Source: Bacteroidia bacterium
GTDB lineage: Bacteria > Bacteroidota > Bacteroidia > UKL13-3
NCBI GenBank assembly: GCA_025454975.1
Contig: JALONK010000026.1
Coordinates: 1 to 64,000 of the forward strand
Reading direction: 5' to 3'
Length of the DNA stretch: 64,000 nt
Shown here: piece by piece, positions 7,611 through 16,926 of the stretch
Position numbering within the stretch: position 1 is the stretch's first letter
Layout: the number at the start of each line of letters is the position of its first letter
Translations under genes and position numbers: made by a program
The notes under the pieces: generated by a model
What the model saw: only the letters and a program-made list of their open reading frames with translations
Database searches by the model: none
Told to the model about the DNA's origin: nothing

Positions 7611-8450
7611 ATGATTGCCCGTAAAATATTTTATGCGTTAAGTCCGGTGATGCGAAGAAGAGTGCGCAAATGGATTTATGCCCCTTTAGATATGTGGGAT
7701 AAACTAACAGGTAATACCATAGATATGGTGCCCCCAAGGGGAATGATTTTTACAGGTTCAGGAGATTTTATTGCATCAGGAAATGTTATAAAAACAATTT
7801 GTATTGAGCAAGGTGGATTAAAACCTGATGGTAAAATTTTGGATATTGGTTGTGGAATCGGGCGATTGGCCAGGGCATTAACAGGGTATTTAACTCACGG
7901 ACAATATGAAGGTTTTGATGTTGTTGAAGATGGCATAGTATGGTGTAAATCGCATATTCAACCAAGATTTCCTCAGTTTAATTTTACCTATACCCCACTT
8001 CGCAACGATTTATACAATTTAGATACACAACAACAAGCGAAAGAATTTATTTTTCCTTATCCCGATAATCAATTTGATGTTGTAATACTAACTTCGGTAT
8101 TTACTCACATGCAACCCGAAGAGGTAGCACATTATTTATTTGAAATAAACCGTGTTTTAAAACCGGGAGGCAGATGTGTGGCTACCTATTTTATAATGAA
8201 TTCAAAAACCGAAGTGGCTTTGCATCAAAACAAAAAGTTAATGCAATTTCCTTATGCGTATGAAGGTTATTATCTTCATGATAACAACGTGAAGGATGCA
8301 AACATAGCATTTGATGAACAACGCTTAACCAGGCTGATGGTGAAGGCCGGCTTCCAATCACATGAATGGCATTGGGGTTGGTGGCGAGGACTTAAAAAGA
8401 ATGATTGTTTAAACTTTCAAGATGTGGTGATTGCTACCAAACCACAATAA
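7611..8450 (+). CDS. Class I SAM-dependent methyltransferase
   Basis: A 279-residue methyltransferase of the Rossmann-type class I fold. Motif I is ILDIGCGIGRL (76-86). A DVVILTSVFTHM segment (motif IV region) and the post-motif VLKPGGRC (about 184-191) follow. A basic N-terminal stretch (MRRRVRKW) precedes the domain. The substrate cannot be told from the sequence; similar proteins in Bacteroidota often sit in glycan or lipid loci, but neighbours here give no clue. ATTTGC stands six bases before the ATG, suggesting a very short leader. A strong hairpin terminator follows the stop. Confidence 0.85.
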   Translation: MIARKIFYALSPVMRRRVRKWIYAPLDMWDKLTGNTIDMVPPRGMIFTGSGDFIASGNVIKTICIEQGGLKPDGKILDIGCGIGRLARALTGYLTHGQYEGFDVVEDGIVWCKSHIQPRFPQFNFTYTPLRNDLYNLDTQQQAKEFIFPYPDNQFDVVILTSVFTHMQPEEVAHYLFEINRVLKPGGRCVATYFIMNSKTEVALHQNKKLMQFPYAYEGYYLHDNNVKDANIAFDEQRLTRLMVKAGFQSHEWHWGWWRGLKKNDCLNFQDVVIATKPQ

Positions 8451-8451
8451 A

Positions 8452-8478
8452 AAAGCTGCACCGTATAGATGCAGCTTT
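8452..8478. terminator. Bidirectional hairpin terminator
   Basis: AAAGCTGCA (8452-8460) and TGCAGCTTT (8470-8478) form a perfect nine-pair stem around a nine-base loop. It lies between the convergent methyltransferase and DUF2911 genes, with A-runs and T-runs at its base, so it can serve both strands. Confidence 0.85.
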
Positions 8479-8500
8479 GAGTTGACAAATAAGATATAAT

Positions 8501-9358
8501 TTATTTCTTTTTAGTTGTAGCAGCAGGTTTCCAATCTTCTAAAGCCTTTTCTACTTGAGCTTTATAAAAGAATCCATCAGGATTTTTATCACCAAGTTCT
8601 TTTGCTTTTAATGCATAAGTGTAAGCTTCTTTAGTCATTCCTTTAGCATTTAAGATTTGCGCTTTAACCCAGTTATTAAACCATTGGTTGCTTAAAGTTA
8701 AACTCATGTTTACATATTCAAGGGCTTTATTATAATCCTTTTGATCATAATAATAGCGGGCAGCATTATTATACTGAACCCATGCATTAGCTAATACTTT
8801 ATCAATATTTTCTACTGCTTGTTTGCTTGTAGCACATTTTACTTTAAACGCAACACGTACTTTTTCCCATTCTAAATTAATAAAAGTTTCTTCTTCCGAA
8901 AAGTTTGAGAAACTGTACTGTAAACGTTCGCGTAATTCTGTTAATGCCACAGGCGTTGATTTTACGCGAACCACATCATTAGCTTCTTTATAATCATCCT
9001 GAGAAGCATTCGCATCTTTATTAATGGCAATGGTCCAATCGGTTTTAGTTGGAATCATAAAAATGGCATAGGTACCTTTAGGTACAGTAACGCCTTCAAT
9101 ACTTACATCTTTGCTAAAAGTAATTTTAGTAGAAGCATTAGCACCGGCTCTCCACACTTGGTCGAACGGTACTAACTCGCCCCAAATAGAACGACCACGA
9201 ACAGCAGGGCTGCTGTATTCAATGCTAATATCCGTAAGTCCGATTTGTTGCATTACACTTGCTTTCGGACTTGGTTGAGGTAATTGTAATTGTGCAATTG
9301 CACGGTTTGAAATGATGGATACCAATCCAATCATTACGCATAAAAGTTGTTTTTTCAT
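8501..9358 (-). CDS. Exported DUF2911 protein with TPR-like tail
   Basis: A 285-residue exported protein with signal peptide MKKQLLCVMIGLVSIISN and probable cleavage after NRAIA. Residues about 25-170 form a DUF2911 domain, recognisable by SPAVRGRSIWGELVPFDQVWRAGAN (read in two parts: SPAVRGRSIWGELVPF and DQVWRAGAN) and VPKGTYAIFMIP. The C-terminal 100 residues contain helical pairs like tetratricopeptide repeats (YNNAARYYYDQKDYNKALEY). DUF2911 function is unknown; these are periplasmic or surface proteins common in Bacteroidota. A longer frame reaching 9472 overlaps the SDR gene and lacks a signal peptide, so ATG 9356-9358 was chosen. It is the last gene of the minus-strand operon. Confidence 0.85.
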   Translation of the reverse strand: MKKQLLCVMIGLVSIISNRAIAQLQLPQPSPKASVMQQIGLTDISIEYSSPAVRGRSIWGELVPFDQVWRAGANASTKITFSKDVSIEGVTVPKGTYAIFMIPTKTDWTIAINKDANASQDDYKEANDVVRVKSTPVALTELRERLQYSFSNFSEEETFINLEWEKVRVAFKVKCATSKQAVENIDKVLANAWVQYNNAARYYYDQKDYNKALEYVNMSLTLSNQWFNNWVKAQILNAKGMTKEAYTYALKAKELGDKNPDGFFYKAQVEKALEDWKPAATTKKK

Positions 9359-9383
9359 ATGATCAATTTTTAGGTTGTTATTA

Positions 9384-10175
9384 TTATAAGTTAGGGGTGC
9401 GACCACCATCAACCGGAAGGTTAATGCCGGTGATGTAAGCAGCATATTCGCTAGATAAAAAAGCAATAGCATAGGCTATTTCATCAGGTGATGCAAATCG
9501 CGATAATGGAATTTCGGATGTCATTTCATGCGTAACCTCTTCAATAGTTGCTTTTTGTTTTTGTGCCTTACCTTCGATTATTTGCTTCAACCTATCTGTG
9601 GCTGTTGCACCGGGCAATACATTATTCACTGTGATGCCGTAAGGTGCCAACTCAAAACTTAGTGTTTTAGCCCAATTAGCCACAGCAGCTCTTATGGTAT
9701 TAGAAACACCTAATCCTTTTAAAGGTGCTTTTACCGAAGTTGATATTACATTAATAATCCTGCCATATCCGCTTGCTCGCATACCATCGGTAACAGCTTG
9801 TACCAAAACTTGGTTGCATAACAAATGATTGGTAAATGCAGCAGTGTATTCATGTAACTCAGCATCAATAGCCGTTCCTGCGGGTGGTCCGCCGGTATTG
9901 TTTACTAAAATATGATACACCTTAGGTTCATTTATTTTCTTTTGCAAGCTTTCTCTCAATTCATCGGGCTTATTAAAATCGGCCGCGATAAAATCATGGG
10001 TTTGTCCGGCCGAAGTATCTAAATCTCTGATGATACGACTAAGTAAATTTGCATCCCTTGAAATTAATGTTACCGAAGCACCGGCTTTAGCCAGTAGTTT
10101 AGCTGTTGCATTTCCAATACCTCTGGAAGCACCGCATACTATAGCTTGTTTACCTGTTAAGTTTATATTCATCAT
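9384..10175 (-). CDS. Short-chain dehydrogenase/reductase with atypical active site
   Basis: A 263-residue SDR-fold protein resembling 3-oxoacyl-ACP reductases. The cofactor loop GASRGIG (15-21) and NNTGG (92-96) are present, and the C-terminus is a typical VDGG ending. The catalytic tetrad is broken: Ser145 is present in ISTS, but the Tyr expected 13 residues later is Ser158 and the Lys is Arg162 (motif GVSNTIRAAV). A BKR-like SDR subgroup with imperfect tetrads is known, so this is probably a real lineage rather than a decayed gene. Normal reductase activity is doubtful. It lies five bases after a hot-dog thioesterase gene, hinting at acyl-CoA or acyl-ACP metabolism. Confidence 0.85.
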   Translation of the reverse strand: MMNINLTGKQAIVCGASRGIGNATAKLLAKAGASVTLISRDANLLSRIIRDLDTSAGQTHDFIAADFNKPDELRESLQKKINEPKVYHILVNNTGGPPAGTAIDAELHEYTAAFTNHLLCNQVLVQAVTDGMRASGYGRIINVISTSVKAPLKGLGVSNTIRAAVANWAKTLSFELAPYGITVNNVLPGATATDRLKQIIEGKAQKQKATIEEVTHEMTSEIPLSRFASPDEIAYAIAFLSSEYAAYITGINLPVDGGRTPNL

Positions 10176-10180
10176 GCTTT

Positions 10181-10582
10181 TTATTTAAGTTCCTGCAATC
10201 GAGCAAACAATTGCGTTAACTTTTCTTTTTTAACTATTTTTTGTCCGGTTTTGATTGTGGCAATCACACGTGTATCGCATTTGGCAATAATTTCGCAATG
10301 CACTGCATTTCCTTCCACTGCTAATAATGTGGCCTCAAATATAACCTCTTCTGCAATTAAAGCCGGACTTTCGTGATTAATATGCAGATAGGTTCCAATT
10401 CCTTCTTCATCTGCTTCTTTCATATCTAAAACAAACAAACGACTTGCCCATTCGGCATCTCTTCCCAAGGCAAAAGTAGCATAAACAGGATGAACCGTTC
10501 CTGCATCAAAGGTAGCCGTATCGGTTATTTGAACTATTTTACTGAAATATTTTTTATCGTTAGTTTTAAATGGATTAATCAT
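10181..10582 (-). CDS. Hot-dog fold thioesterase, FlK-like
   Basis: A 133-residue single hot-dog domain resembling fluoroacetyl-CoA thioesterase (FlK) and related acyl-CoA thioesterases. Recognisable parts are VYATFALGRDAEWASRLF (the long helix), the strand GIGTYLHINHESPA and the ending IATIKTGQKIVKKEKLTQLF. Fluoroacetate itself is unlikely as the natural substrate; most relatives act on small or unknown acyl-CoAs. It sits between an MsbA-like ABC exporter (12 bases upstream) and an atypical SDR (5 bases downstream), so it is co-transcribed with both. The fold is fairly sure; the reaction is inferred from the family. Confidence 0.75.
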   Translation of the reverse strand: MINPFKTNDKKYFSKIVQITDTATFDAGTVHPVYATFALGRDAEWASRLFVLDMKEADEEGIGTYLHINHESPALIAEEVIFEATLLAVEGNAVHCEIIAKCDTRVIATIKTGQKIVKKEKLTQLFARLQELK

Positions 10583-10594
10583 GAATGTTATTGC

Positions 10595-12424
10595 TTACAA
10601 AAAGGTTTGCATGTCGGTTAATTTTTTATAGGCGCCATTGGCAGCAATTAATTCAGCATGCGTGCCTCTTTCAATGATTTCACCTTGTTGCATCACCACA
10701 ATTAAATCAGCATGTTGAATGGTGCTTAAACGATGCGCAATTACAATGCTTGTGCGGTTTTTCATCAGGTTTTGGATAGCTTCTTGAACCAAACGTTCAC
10801 TTTCTGTATCTAATGCTGATGTGGCTTCATCTAATATTAATATCGGGGGATTTTTTAAAACAGCCCTGGCTATACTTAATCGTTGGCGTTGACCACCGCT
10901 TAGCTTTCCTCCTCTATCACCAATATTACTTTGATAGCCATTTTCCATTTGAGTAATAAACTCATGGGCATTAGCAATTTTTGCAGCTTCGATAACAGCC
11001 TGTTCAGTTAATCCTTTTGTTCCAAAAGCAATGTTGTTAAAAACGGTATCATTAAACAAAATGCTTTCTTGGGTAACAATACCCATCAGTTGGTTAAGGC
11101 TATTAAGAGACAGTTGGCGAATATCATTCCCATCAATGGTGATGCTGCCTTCAGTAACATCATAATAACGAGGTAAAAGGTCGGCCATCGTTGTTTTACC
11201 TGCACCACTTTGTCCAACCAATGCAATCATTTTACCTTTCGGAATTACTAGACTTACTTTGTTTAATACTTTGCGCTCTTGGTCGTAACTAAATGAAACT
11301 TCGTTGAAAGAAATCGCTTCTTTTAATGTATCTAGTTGAATAGGTTGAGGAACTTCTTTAATCGGCACTTCGGTTTCCAATATTTTAAATATACGTTCAC
11401 CGCTTGCAATACCACGTTGAATGTTGGTTACAGCCGATGATATGGCTTTAGCCGGCACCAATACTTGAGAAAACAACACGATGTAAGTGATAAATTCACT
11501 AGCGTTTAAGTCAGAATTATTTTCCAATACCAATTGACCTCCATATAATAACACACCCACTACAACCGTAACCCCTAAAAATTCGGACACAGGAGAAGCC
11601 ATCTCACGCTTATTCCACATTGATTTAATGAGGTTTCGGTAGGCGCCGTTTTGATCTTCAAATTTGTTTCGTGTGTAATGTTGCGCATTAAATGCTTTGA
11701 TAATTCTGGCACCTGAAATGGTTTCTTCAATAATACTTAAAATATTCCCCAACAACTCTTGTCCGGTTACCGCTTGACGTTTCAACGATTTTGAAATTCG
11801 AGAAATGATAAATCCTGATACAGGTAATACCAACATAGTAAACAAGGTAAGCTTCACACTCATGGTGAATAATAAAATAATGTAACCCGCAATCATTAAT
11901 GGTTCACGAAAAATAACCTGTACCGAACTCACCACCGATACTTCTATTTCGGTAACATCATTTGATAAGCTCGACATTAAATCACCTTTTCGTTGGTCTT
12001 GAAAATAACCAACATGCAGGTTTAATATTTTATCAAACAAAGCAGAACGGATGCGGCGAATAACGTTGGTGCGCATTTTAGTAAGAATGCGTTGCGACCA
12101 ATATTTAAATAAATTAGATAAGAATACAGAAATTACAATAATGATACATACAAATTGAAGTGCACCTGATCGCCCGTATTCAATAAATATTTTGCTGAAA
12201 TAATAATTAAAAGCACCTTTAACAAAATCGAGGTTTAAAGAAAACGCAGGTAATGATTGAACCAGTTCGGGTGGCGTTTGGTTAAAGATCACATTTAACA
12301 ACGGAATTAATAAAGTAAAATTAACCAAGCCAAAAATTACAGCCAGTATTGCAACAACAATATATTTAGGTATAAAACTCGAGTATGGTTTCGCAAATGC
12401 TAATAAACGAAAGTATGTTTTCAT
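10595..12424 (-). CDS. MsbA-like ABC exporter (fused permease and ATPase)
   Basis: A 609-residue half-transporter: six membrane helices (about 15-335) followed by an ATP-binding domain. Walker A is GQSGAGKTT (about 405), the signature motif is LSGGQRQRLSIARA, Walker B is ILILDEATSALD, and the switch His is in IVIAHRLST. It acts as a homodimer in the inner membrane. Family members export lipids (MsbA), peptides or drugs. Its place in an operon with an LptF/G-type permease and a glycosyltransferase makes lipid A or lipooligosaccharide flipping the best guess. This is inference from context. Confidence 0.88.
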   Translation of the reverse strand: MKTYFRLLAFAKPYSSFIPKYIVVAILAVIFGLVNFTLLIPLLNVIFNQTPPELVQSLPAFSLNLDFVKGAFNYYFSKIFIEYGRSGALQFVCIIIVISVFLSNLFKYWSQRILTKMRTNVIRRIRSALFDKILNLHVGYFQDQRKGDLMSSLSNDVTEIEVSVVSSVQVIFREPLMIAGYIILLFTMSVKLTLFTMLVLPVSGFIISRISKSLKRQAVTGQELLGNILSIIEETISGARIIKAFNAQHYTRNKFEDQNGAYRNLIKSMWNKREMASPVSEFLGVTVVVGVLLYGGQLVLENNSDLNASEFITYIVLFSQVLVPAKAISSAVTNIQRGIASGERIFKILETEVPIKEVPQPIQLDTLKEAISFNEVSFSYDQERKVLNKVSLVIPKGKMIALVGQSGAGKTTMADLLPRYYDVTEGSITIDGNDIRQLSLNSLNQLMGIVTQESILFNDTVFNNIAFGTKGLTEQAVIEAAKIANAHEFITQMENGYQSNIGDRGGKLSGGQRQRLSIARAVLKNPPILILDEATSALDTESERLVQEAIQNLMKNRTSIVIAHRLSTIQHADLIVVMQQGEIIERGTHAELIAANGAYKKLTDMQTFL

Positions 12425-12477
12425 GAATATTTATTGAGCGCAATTTAAGTTAAAAAGATAAAGTAATTCAACCTTAC

Positions 12478-13677
12478 TTAATCATGGCCCATTCTTTCGC
12501 GTTTGGTATTCAGGTATTTTTCGTTGTGTACATTTGGTACCGAGCGAATAGGAACATTTTCCACAATTTCTAATCCATATCCTATCAATCCTGCTCGTTT
12601 GGTTGGATTATTTGTCATCAACCTCATTTTTGTGATACCAATATCACGAAGCATTTGCGCACCTACGCCATAATCTCGTTCATCAGGTTTGAAACCCAAT
12701 TTAACATTTGCATCAACAGTATCTAATCCTTGTTCTTGTAGTTTATAGGCTTTTAACTTATTCATTAACCCAATACCTCTGCCTTCTTGGTTGATGTAAA
12801 CGATGGCTCCTTTGCCTTCTTTTTCAATCATTTCCATAGCTTTATTTAATTGTTCGCCACAATCGCAACGAAGGCTATGAAAAATATCACCGGTGAGGCA
12901 TGACGAATGTACTCGAACCAAAACAGGTTCATCTATTTCCCAACTGCCTTTTTTAAGTACAAGATGTTCCTGACCATTATCTTTTTGCTGATATGCCACC
13001 AATTCGAAACTCCCATGTTGGGTAGGCATTTCAACCGCAATTACTCTTCTGATGAGTGACTCGGTACGCAAGCGATATTCAATTAAATCTTTGATGGTAA
13101 TTAATTTCAATTGAAAGCGTTCGGCTACTTTTACCAAATCTGGTAAACGTGCCATACTACCATCTTCATTTAATATTTCAACAATACAGCCTGCCGGTTC
13201 AAAACCTGCTAGCCTTGCCAAATCAATGGCAGCTTCGGTGTGTCCGGCTCTACGCAATACACCATCCTTTTGAGCTACTAATGGAAAAATATGTCCGGGT
13301 TTACCTAATTCATCCGGCTTGGTATTTGGGTCAATTAGTGCCTGAACGGTTTTCGCGCGGTCTTGGGCACTTATGCCGGTTGTACACCCTTGTGTAAGCA
13401 AGTCAACAGAAACAGTAAAAGCTGTTTCATGTACGGCATTATTATCGCGAACCATAAGGTTTAAACCCAGCTCACGGCTGCGCTCTTCGGTTATCGGTGC
13501 ACAAATTAAACCTCTGCCATGGGTTGCCATAAAATTAATCACCTCAGGTGTTACATTTTTAGCTGCCGTAAGAAAATCACCTTCATTTTCACGGTCTTCA
13601 TCATCAACCACAATCACCATTTTACCGGCCTTAATATCTTCAACCGCCTCTTCTATCGTATTGAATTTTATTTCCAT
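12478..13677 (-). CDS. ribBA: Bifunctional DHBP synthase / GTP cyclohydrolase II
   Basis: A 399-residue fusion catalysing the two entry steps of riboflavin synthesis. The N-terminal RibB half (1-200) makes 3,4-dihydroxy-2-butanone 4-phosphate from ribulose 5-phosphate and shows [11 protein letters not shown] and the [13 protein letters not shown] segment. The C-terminal RibA half opens GTP. Its zinc ligands are in SSCLTGD and RCDCGEQL, and the catalytic region reads [12 protein letters not shown]. Length and order are normal. The ATG overlaps the stop of the upstream glycosyltransferase gene by one base (TAATG), indicating coupled translation. No FMN riboswitch was seen. Confidence 0.96.
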   Translation of the reverse strand: MEIKFNTIEEAVEDIKAGKMVIVVDDEDRENEGDFLTAAKNVTPEVINFMATHGRGLICAPITEERSRELGLNLMVRDNNAVHETAFTVSVDLLTQGCTTGISAQDRAKTVQALIDPNTKPDELGKPGHIFPLVAQKDGVLRRAGHTEAAIDLARLAGFEPAGCIVEILNEDGSMARLPDLVKVAERFQLKLITIKDLIEYRLRTESLIRRVIAVEMPTQHGSFELVAYQQKDNGQEHLVLKKGSWEIDEPVLVRVHSSCLTGDIFHSLRCDCGEQLNKAMEMIEKEGKGAIVYINQEGRGIGLMNKLKAYKLQEQGLDTVDANVKLGFKPDERDYGVGAQMLRDIGITKMRLMTNNPTKRAGLIGYGLEIVENVPIRSVPNVHNEKYLNTKRERMGHD

Positions 13678-14882
13678 TAGTTGTTCCTTAATCCTTTATA
13701 AAATTGTAACAGCGAATCTACAATTTTGTTAATATGATATTGTTCATTCACCAATTGTTTGGCTTGTTCGCCAATTTGTTGTGCAAAGGTATTATTCATT
13801 AATAATTGAATGGCTTCAATAAACTGATTTGCATCATTCGCTACCAATACATGTTTTTTATGTTCAGCCTCAATACCTTGAATACCTAATGTGGTTGTTA
13901 CCACACATTTTCCTAATGCCATTCCTTCTAAAATTTTAACACGAATACCGCTTCCCGAAAACAATGGTACAACCATAATTTGTTTATCGCTCATAAAGGT
14001 ATTTGCATCCGGAACATCAGCATACACTTTTACTCCGGGAATATCTGCTTGTAAAAACGATTCGGGCATTCCTCTTCCTCCCAAAGCAAAGGTTATTTCA
14101 GGATTTTGCTGATGTACGGTTGGCCAAACCTCTTGTAAAAACCATTGCATGGCATGCACATTTGGTTGCCATTCCATACTTCCTAAATGAAATATGGTTG
14201 TTGAATTCCCTTGATATTTAGTTTGTTGAATTTGATTGGCAAACAATCCGAATGGCGCATGAAATATAGGCTTAGCACAGCCCATTCGCTTAAAATCTGC
14301 TGCATCATAAGTTGTTACCGTGGTTATTGCATCAAATTCATTAAGCATACTTATTTCATAATGCTCTAATTGTTTAGATAATTGATGAAGGTACCAACGT
14401 TTAGCGGCATGAGTAGTTACATCGGCCAAGGTTGACCAAATGCGGTATTCAACATTATGCTGTCTGAGTACACATGGTGCATTGGTATATTGCCTAACCG
14501 TAGATAAATAAGGTGCTGTAAATAAACTTTCAAAAATTATTACATCAAACGTTGAGGTTTGTAACAAGTGTTGTAATAATGTATGCATTTCTGGAACATC
14601 AAACCTACTGATGTTATACGACTTATTTTGCATTAAGGCTGCGGCTGCCTGTAACGGCTTAACGCGATTGTCGCAATACGCCGTATGCCATTTAGCTATT
14701 GACTTTAGCTCGAATGGAAAATTATTTTCGGCAACGAAATGTTTTTCGGTATTTAAGGCCGCAACCGTTACCTCACAACCGGCCTCGGCATACGCTTTTG
14801 TAAACTGATAATAACCTAATGCGCCTCCATCTTTAAGTGGCCAAGGCACACGATTCATGATTTGTAAAATACGTAAATTCAT
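13677..14882 (-). CDS. GT-B glycosyltransferase (GT4-like)
   Basis: A 401-residue GT-B type glycosyltransferase. The N-terminal half opens with [20 protein letters not shown], an acceptor-binding glycine-rich loop. The C-terminal half contains [20 protein letters not shown] and the nucleotide-sugar site [19 protein letters not shown]. These are typical of group 1 (GT4) transferases, which retain the anomeric configuration. There is no membrane helix, so it is cytoplasmic or peripheral. It overlaps the upstream lptF/G-type gene by four bases (ATGA) and ribBA by one base. Its place next to an LPS-transport permease suggests a role in lipooligosaccharide or another surface glycan; donor and acceptor are unknown. 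Confidence 0.85.
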   Translation of the reverse strand: MNLRILQIMNRVPWPLKDGGALGYYQFTKAYAEAGCEVTVAALNTEKHFVAENNFPFELKSIAKWHTAYCDNRVKPLQAAAALMQNKSYNISRFDVPEMHTLLQHLLQTSTFDVIIFESLFTAPYLSTVRQYTNAPCVLRQHNVEYRIWSTLADVTTHAAKRWYLHQLSKQLEHYEISMLNEFDAITTVTTYDAADFKRMGCAKPIFHAPFGLFANQIQQTKYQGNSTTIFHLGSMEWQPNVHAMQWFLQEVWPTVHQQNPEITFALGGRGMPESFLQADIPGVKVYADVPDANTFMSDKQIMVVPLFSGSGIRVKILEGMALGKCVVTTTLGIQGIEAEHKKHVLVANDANQFIEAIQLLMNNTFAQQIGEQAKQLVNEQYHINKIVDSLLQFYKGLRNN

Positions 14883-16303
14883 TTCTTGATAAAGAAAATA
14901 CGTTTAACTAATGAAACCCATACTGCTTTATCAAACAAACCACTATCATTTGCAGCTAAATAAATGAGTATCAAACCAACGGGGGTTAATACCATAATTG
15001 CCAACCACATTCCTGATAATGCGGTTGCTGCTTCGGTTTTTACCATCTTTTCACCCACAATGCTAATGATATGGAAAATAATATAAAACAAAACGGAAAT
15101 CACCACGGGCATTCCAAACCCACCTTTACGAATAATGGCTCCAAATGGTGCTCCAATAAAAAACATCACCAAACAAGCAACTGATAAAGTAAACTTTCTA
15201 TGCCATTCAATATCAAAACGCACACGGGTTTTTCTGGTGTCATTAATATCAGTTAATGCATAATCAACATAACCCTTACCTGATCGAGCATTATTTAATG
15301 CAGCGCTTACGGCATTTGCACGGGTAAATTTATTGATATGACTAATAATAGAATCTGTGGTTCCAGCCTCAACAAACGGAGTTGTTTTTTTCCAAATGGT
15401 ATCCGGCCTACGCACATAAATGGCAATGTTTTGCCTTAACATTTGTGCTTTTTGATACATGAGTACCGTTAACGAATCGTAGCCACTATTAAGTTGCAAC
15501 ACATTAAGCATTTGATGGTGGTTTTTAAACAAGTTTTCGTCGGTTCGGTTAAACTTAAAAGCTTGCAAGTCAAATACTATTTTTTCTTCTTTAAAGGTAA
15601 AGGTGGTATGAGGAAAGTTTCTATCATAATTGGATTGTTTATCCATTTCTTCATACCTGGCTCCGTTAAACAAGGTGAAAAACAAATACCTTTTATCTTC
15701 ACTCATTTCCATGTTACCACTTTCAGCAGTAATAATTATCGGCCTGCTTCCTCCACTTCTTTGGTCGTAAATAGTAATGTCGGTAAGTTCATCGGTTTCT
15801 TTGTTTCGTTTACCAACTCGTAAGCTGATGCCTTCAATACCATTATAAAAAACACCATCCTGAATAAGTATAGATGGTTTTTGATTTTTGATATCATACA
15901 ACAAAGAACCTTTCTTTAAATTGGCTTTGGGAATTAATACATTAGAGGTAAAAAATCCAAAAACGCCTAAAATTAACATCACAATAAACAGCGGCTGTAA
16001 CATTCTGAAAATAGAAACCCCGGCTGCTTTGGCGGCAACCAATTCGTATGATTCACCAAGATTACCGAACGTCATTATACTTGCCAATAATATGGATAAA
16101 GGCAAGGCCATAGGCACAATACTGGCTGAAAAATAAAACATCAGTTGGGCTATCACCCAAAAGCTTAACCCTTTGCCTGCAAGGTCGTCAATATACAGCC
16201 AAACAAATTGCATAAGCAGGATAAATGTTACCACCAAAAAGGTTGGAACAAAAGCCCTTACGAATTGTTGAACGATTAGTAGGTGTAACTTTTTCAAATA
16301 CAC
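14879..16303 (-). CDS. LptF/LptG (YjgP/YjgQ) family permease
   Basis: A 474-residue inner-membrane permease of the LPS export ABC system. Four core helices fit the family: three near the N-terminus (about 15-130, with AAKAAGVSIFRML between) and three at the C-terminus (about 375-460). A periplasmic beta-jellyroll region of about 240 residues lies between them. In proteobacteria LptF and LptG form the channel with LptB; Bacteroidota carry one or two paralogues, so F or G was not chosen. The start codon is GTG at 16301-16303; a TTG two codons later is the alternative, and the next Met lies inside the first helix. It is the first gene of a seven-gene minus-strand operon. Confidence 0.88.
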   Translation of the reverse strand: MYLKKLHLLIVQQFVRAFVPTFLVVTFILLMQFVWLYIDDLAGKGLSFWVIAQLMFYFSASIVPMALPLSILLASIMTFGNLGESYELVAAKAAGVSIFRMLQPLFIVMLILGVFGFFTSNVLIPKANLKKGSLLYDIKNQKPSILIQDGVFYNGIEGISLRVGKRNKETDELTDITIYDQRSGGSRPIIITAESGNMEMSEDKRYLFFTLFNGARYEEMDKQSNYDRNFPHTTFTFKEEKIVFDLQAFKFNRTDENLFKNHHQMLNVLQLNSGYDSLTVLMYQKAQMLRQNIAIYVRRPDTIWKKTTPFVEAGTTDSIISHINKFTRANAVSAALNNARSGKGYVDYALTDINDTRKTRVRFDIEWHRKFTLSVACLVMFFIGAPFGAIIRKGGFGMPVVISVLFYIIFHIISIVGEKMVKTEAATALSGMWLAIMVLTPVGLILIYLAANDSGLFDKAVWVSLVKRIFFIKK

Positions 16304-16318
16304 TTAATTTGTAAACGG

Positions 16319-16861
16319 ATGCAAAAATCAACATTTAATCTGACAAAACATGAACTGGATTTTATTTCTGAACCGGTTTATATGCAAATGAAACAAAATT
16401 TAATACGCCATGTTCAAGCTTGGTTTGATGCCTTAGGTATGGATTTGATGCAAACTTATTATCCTCATGTATCGGGTAATCATAAAGTTACACGCGGGGA
16501 AAATTATTTAGATATGCCCTATGTTGTTTTAGACATACCTCAATTAAAAGCTGATTCCTTGACAGGAAAATTAAGATTAATGTTTTGGTGGGGACATTAT
16601 ATTTCATTGCAATATTTTGTAACACCGGATAAAGCAGCGGCCTTGGCTGCCCAACCACAAACTTTACCCTTATTGCTGTTGGTTGGGGATGATATTTATG
16701 AAAATGATTTAGACAAACCCGGCTTTATCCCATTACATCAATTATCATCATCTCTTAATCATGCTTCCTTAACCAAGGTATGTATGAAGGTACCTTTTAG
16801 TGAGTGGGAAAATTTAACTGAACATATCCAGAAGTTTATGTTGGCTGTGCATCAACCATAG
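16319..16861 (+). CDS. Conserved-looking soluble protein, unrecognised
   Basis: A 180-residue soluble protein without signal peptide or membrane helix; it was not recognised. It begins with a helix-rich part (residues 1-45) and continues into a mixed domain with RLMFWWGHYISLQYF and LPLLLLVGDDIYEND. It stands alone between the divergent lptF/G-type gene and mtaB, 65 bases before the latter. ATTTGT lies six bases upstream of the ATG, like several other genes here. Codon use and base composition look like the neighbours. It is very probably a real gene of unknown role. Confidence 0.7.
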   Translation: MQKSTFNLTKHELDFISEPVYMQMKQNLIRHVQAWFDALGMDLMQTYYPHVSGNHKVTRGENYLDMPYVVLDIPQLKADSLTGKLRLMFWWGHYISLQYFVTPDKAAALAAQPQTLPLLLLVGDDIYENDLDKPGFIPLHQLSSSLNHASLTKVCMKVPFSEWENLTEHIQKFMLAVHQP

Positions 16862-16911
16862 GAATAATGGTATAAACTAATTTGAACGATGTTAGTAAAG
16901 TAATGAAATAG

Positions 16912-16919
16912 TATATTTG
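16912..16919 (+). promoter_or_regulatory. Candidate -7 promoter element (TATATTTG)
   Basis: TATATTTG fits TAnnTTTG exactly and ends seven bases before the mtaB start codon. This would give a transcript with almost no leader. The same TATATTTG and seven-base spacing occurs before the 5-formyl-THF cyclo-ligase gene on the other strand. Confidence 0.5.
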
Positions 16920-16926
16920 TGCCGAA

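Noticed and set aside
9359-9472. N-terminal extension of the DUF2911 protein
   Set aside because: It overlaps the SDR gene and lacks a signal peptide at its start; ATG 9358 gives a proper exported protein.
16304-16318. Riboswitch before the ribBA operon
   Set aside because: The operon start leaves only a few bases to the divergent gene and ribBA is internal; no conserved FMN aptamer sequence was seen.
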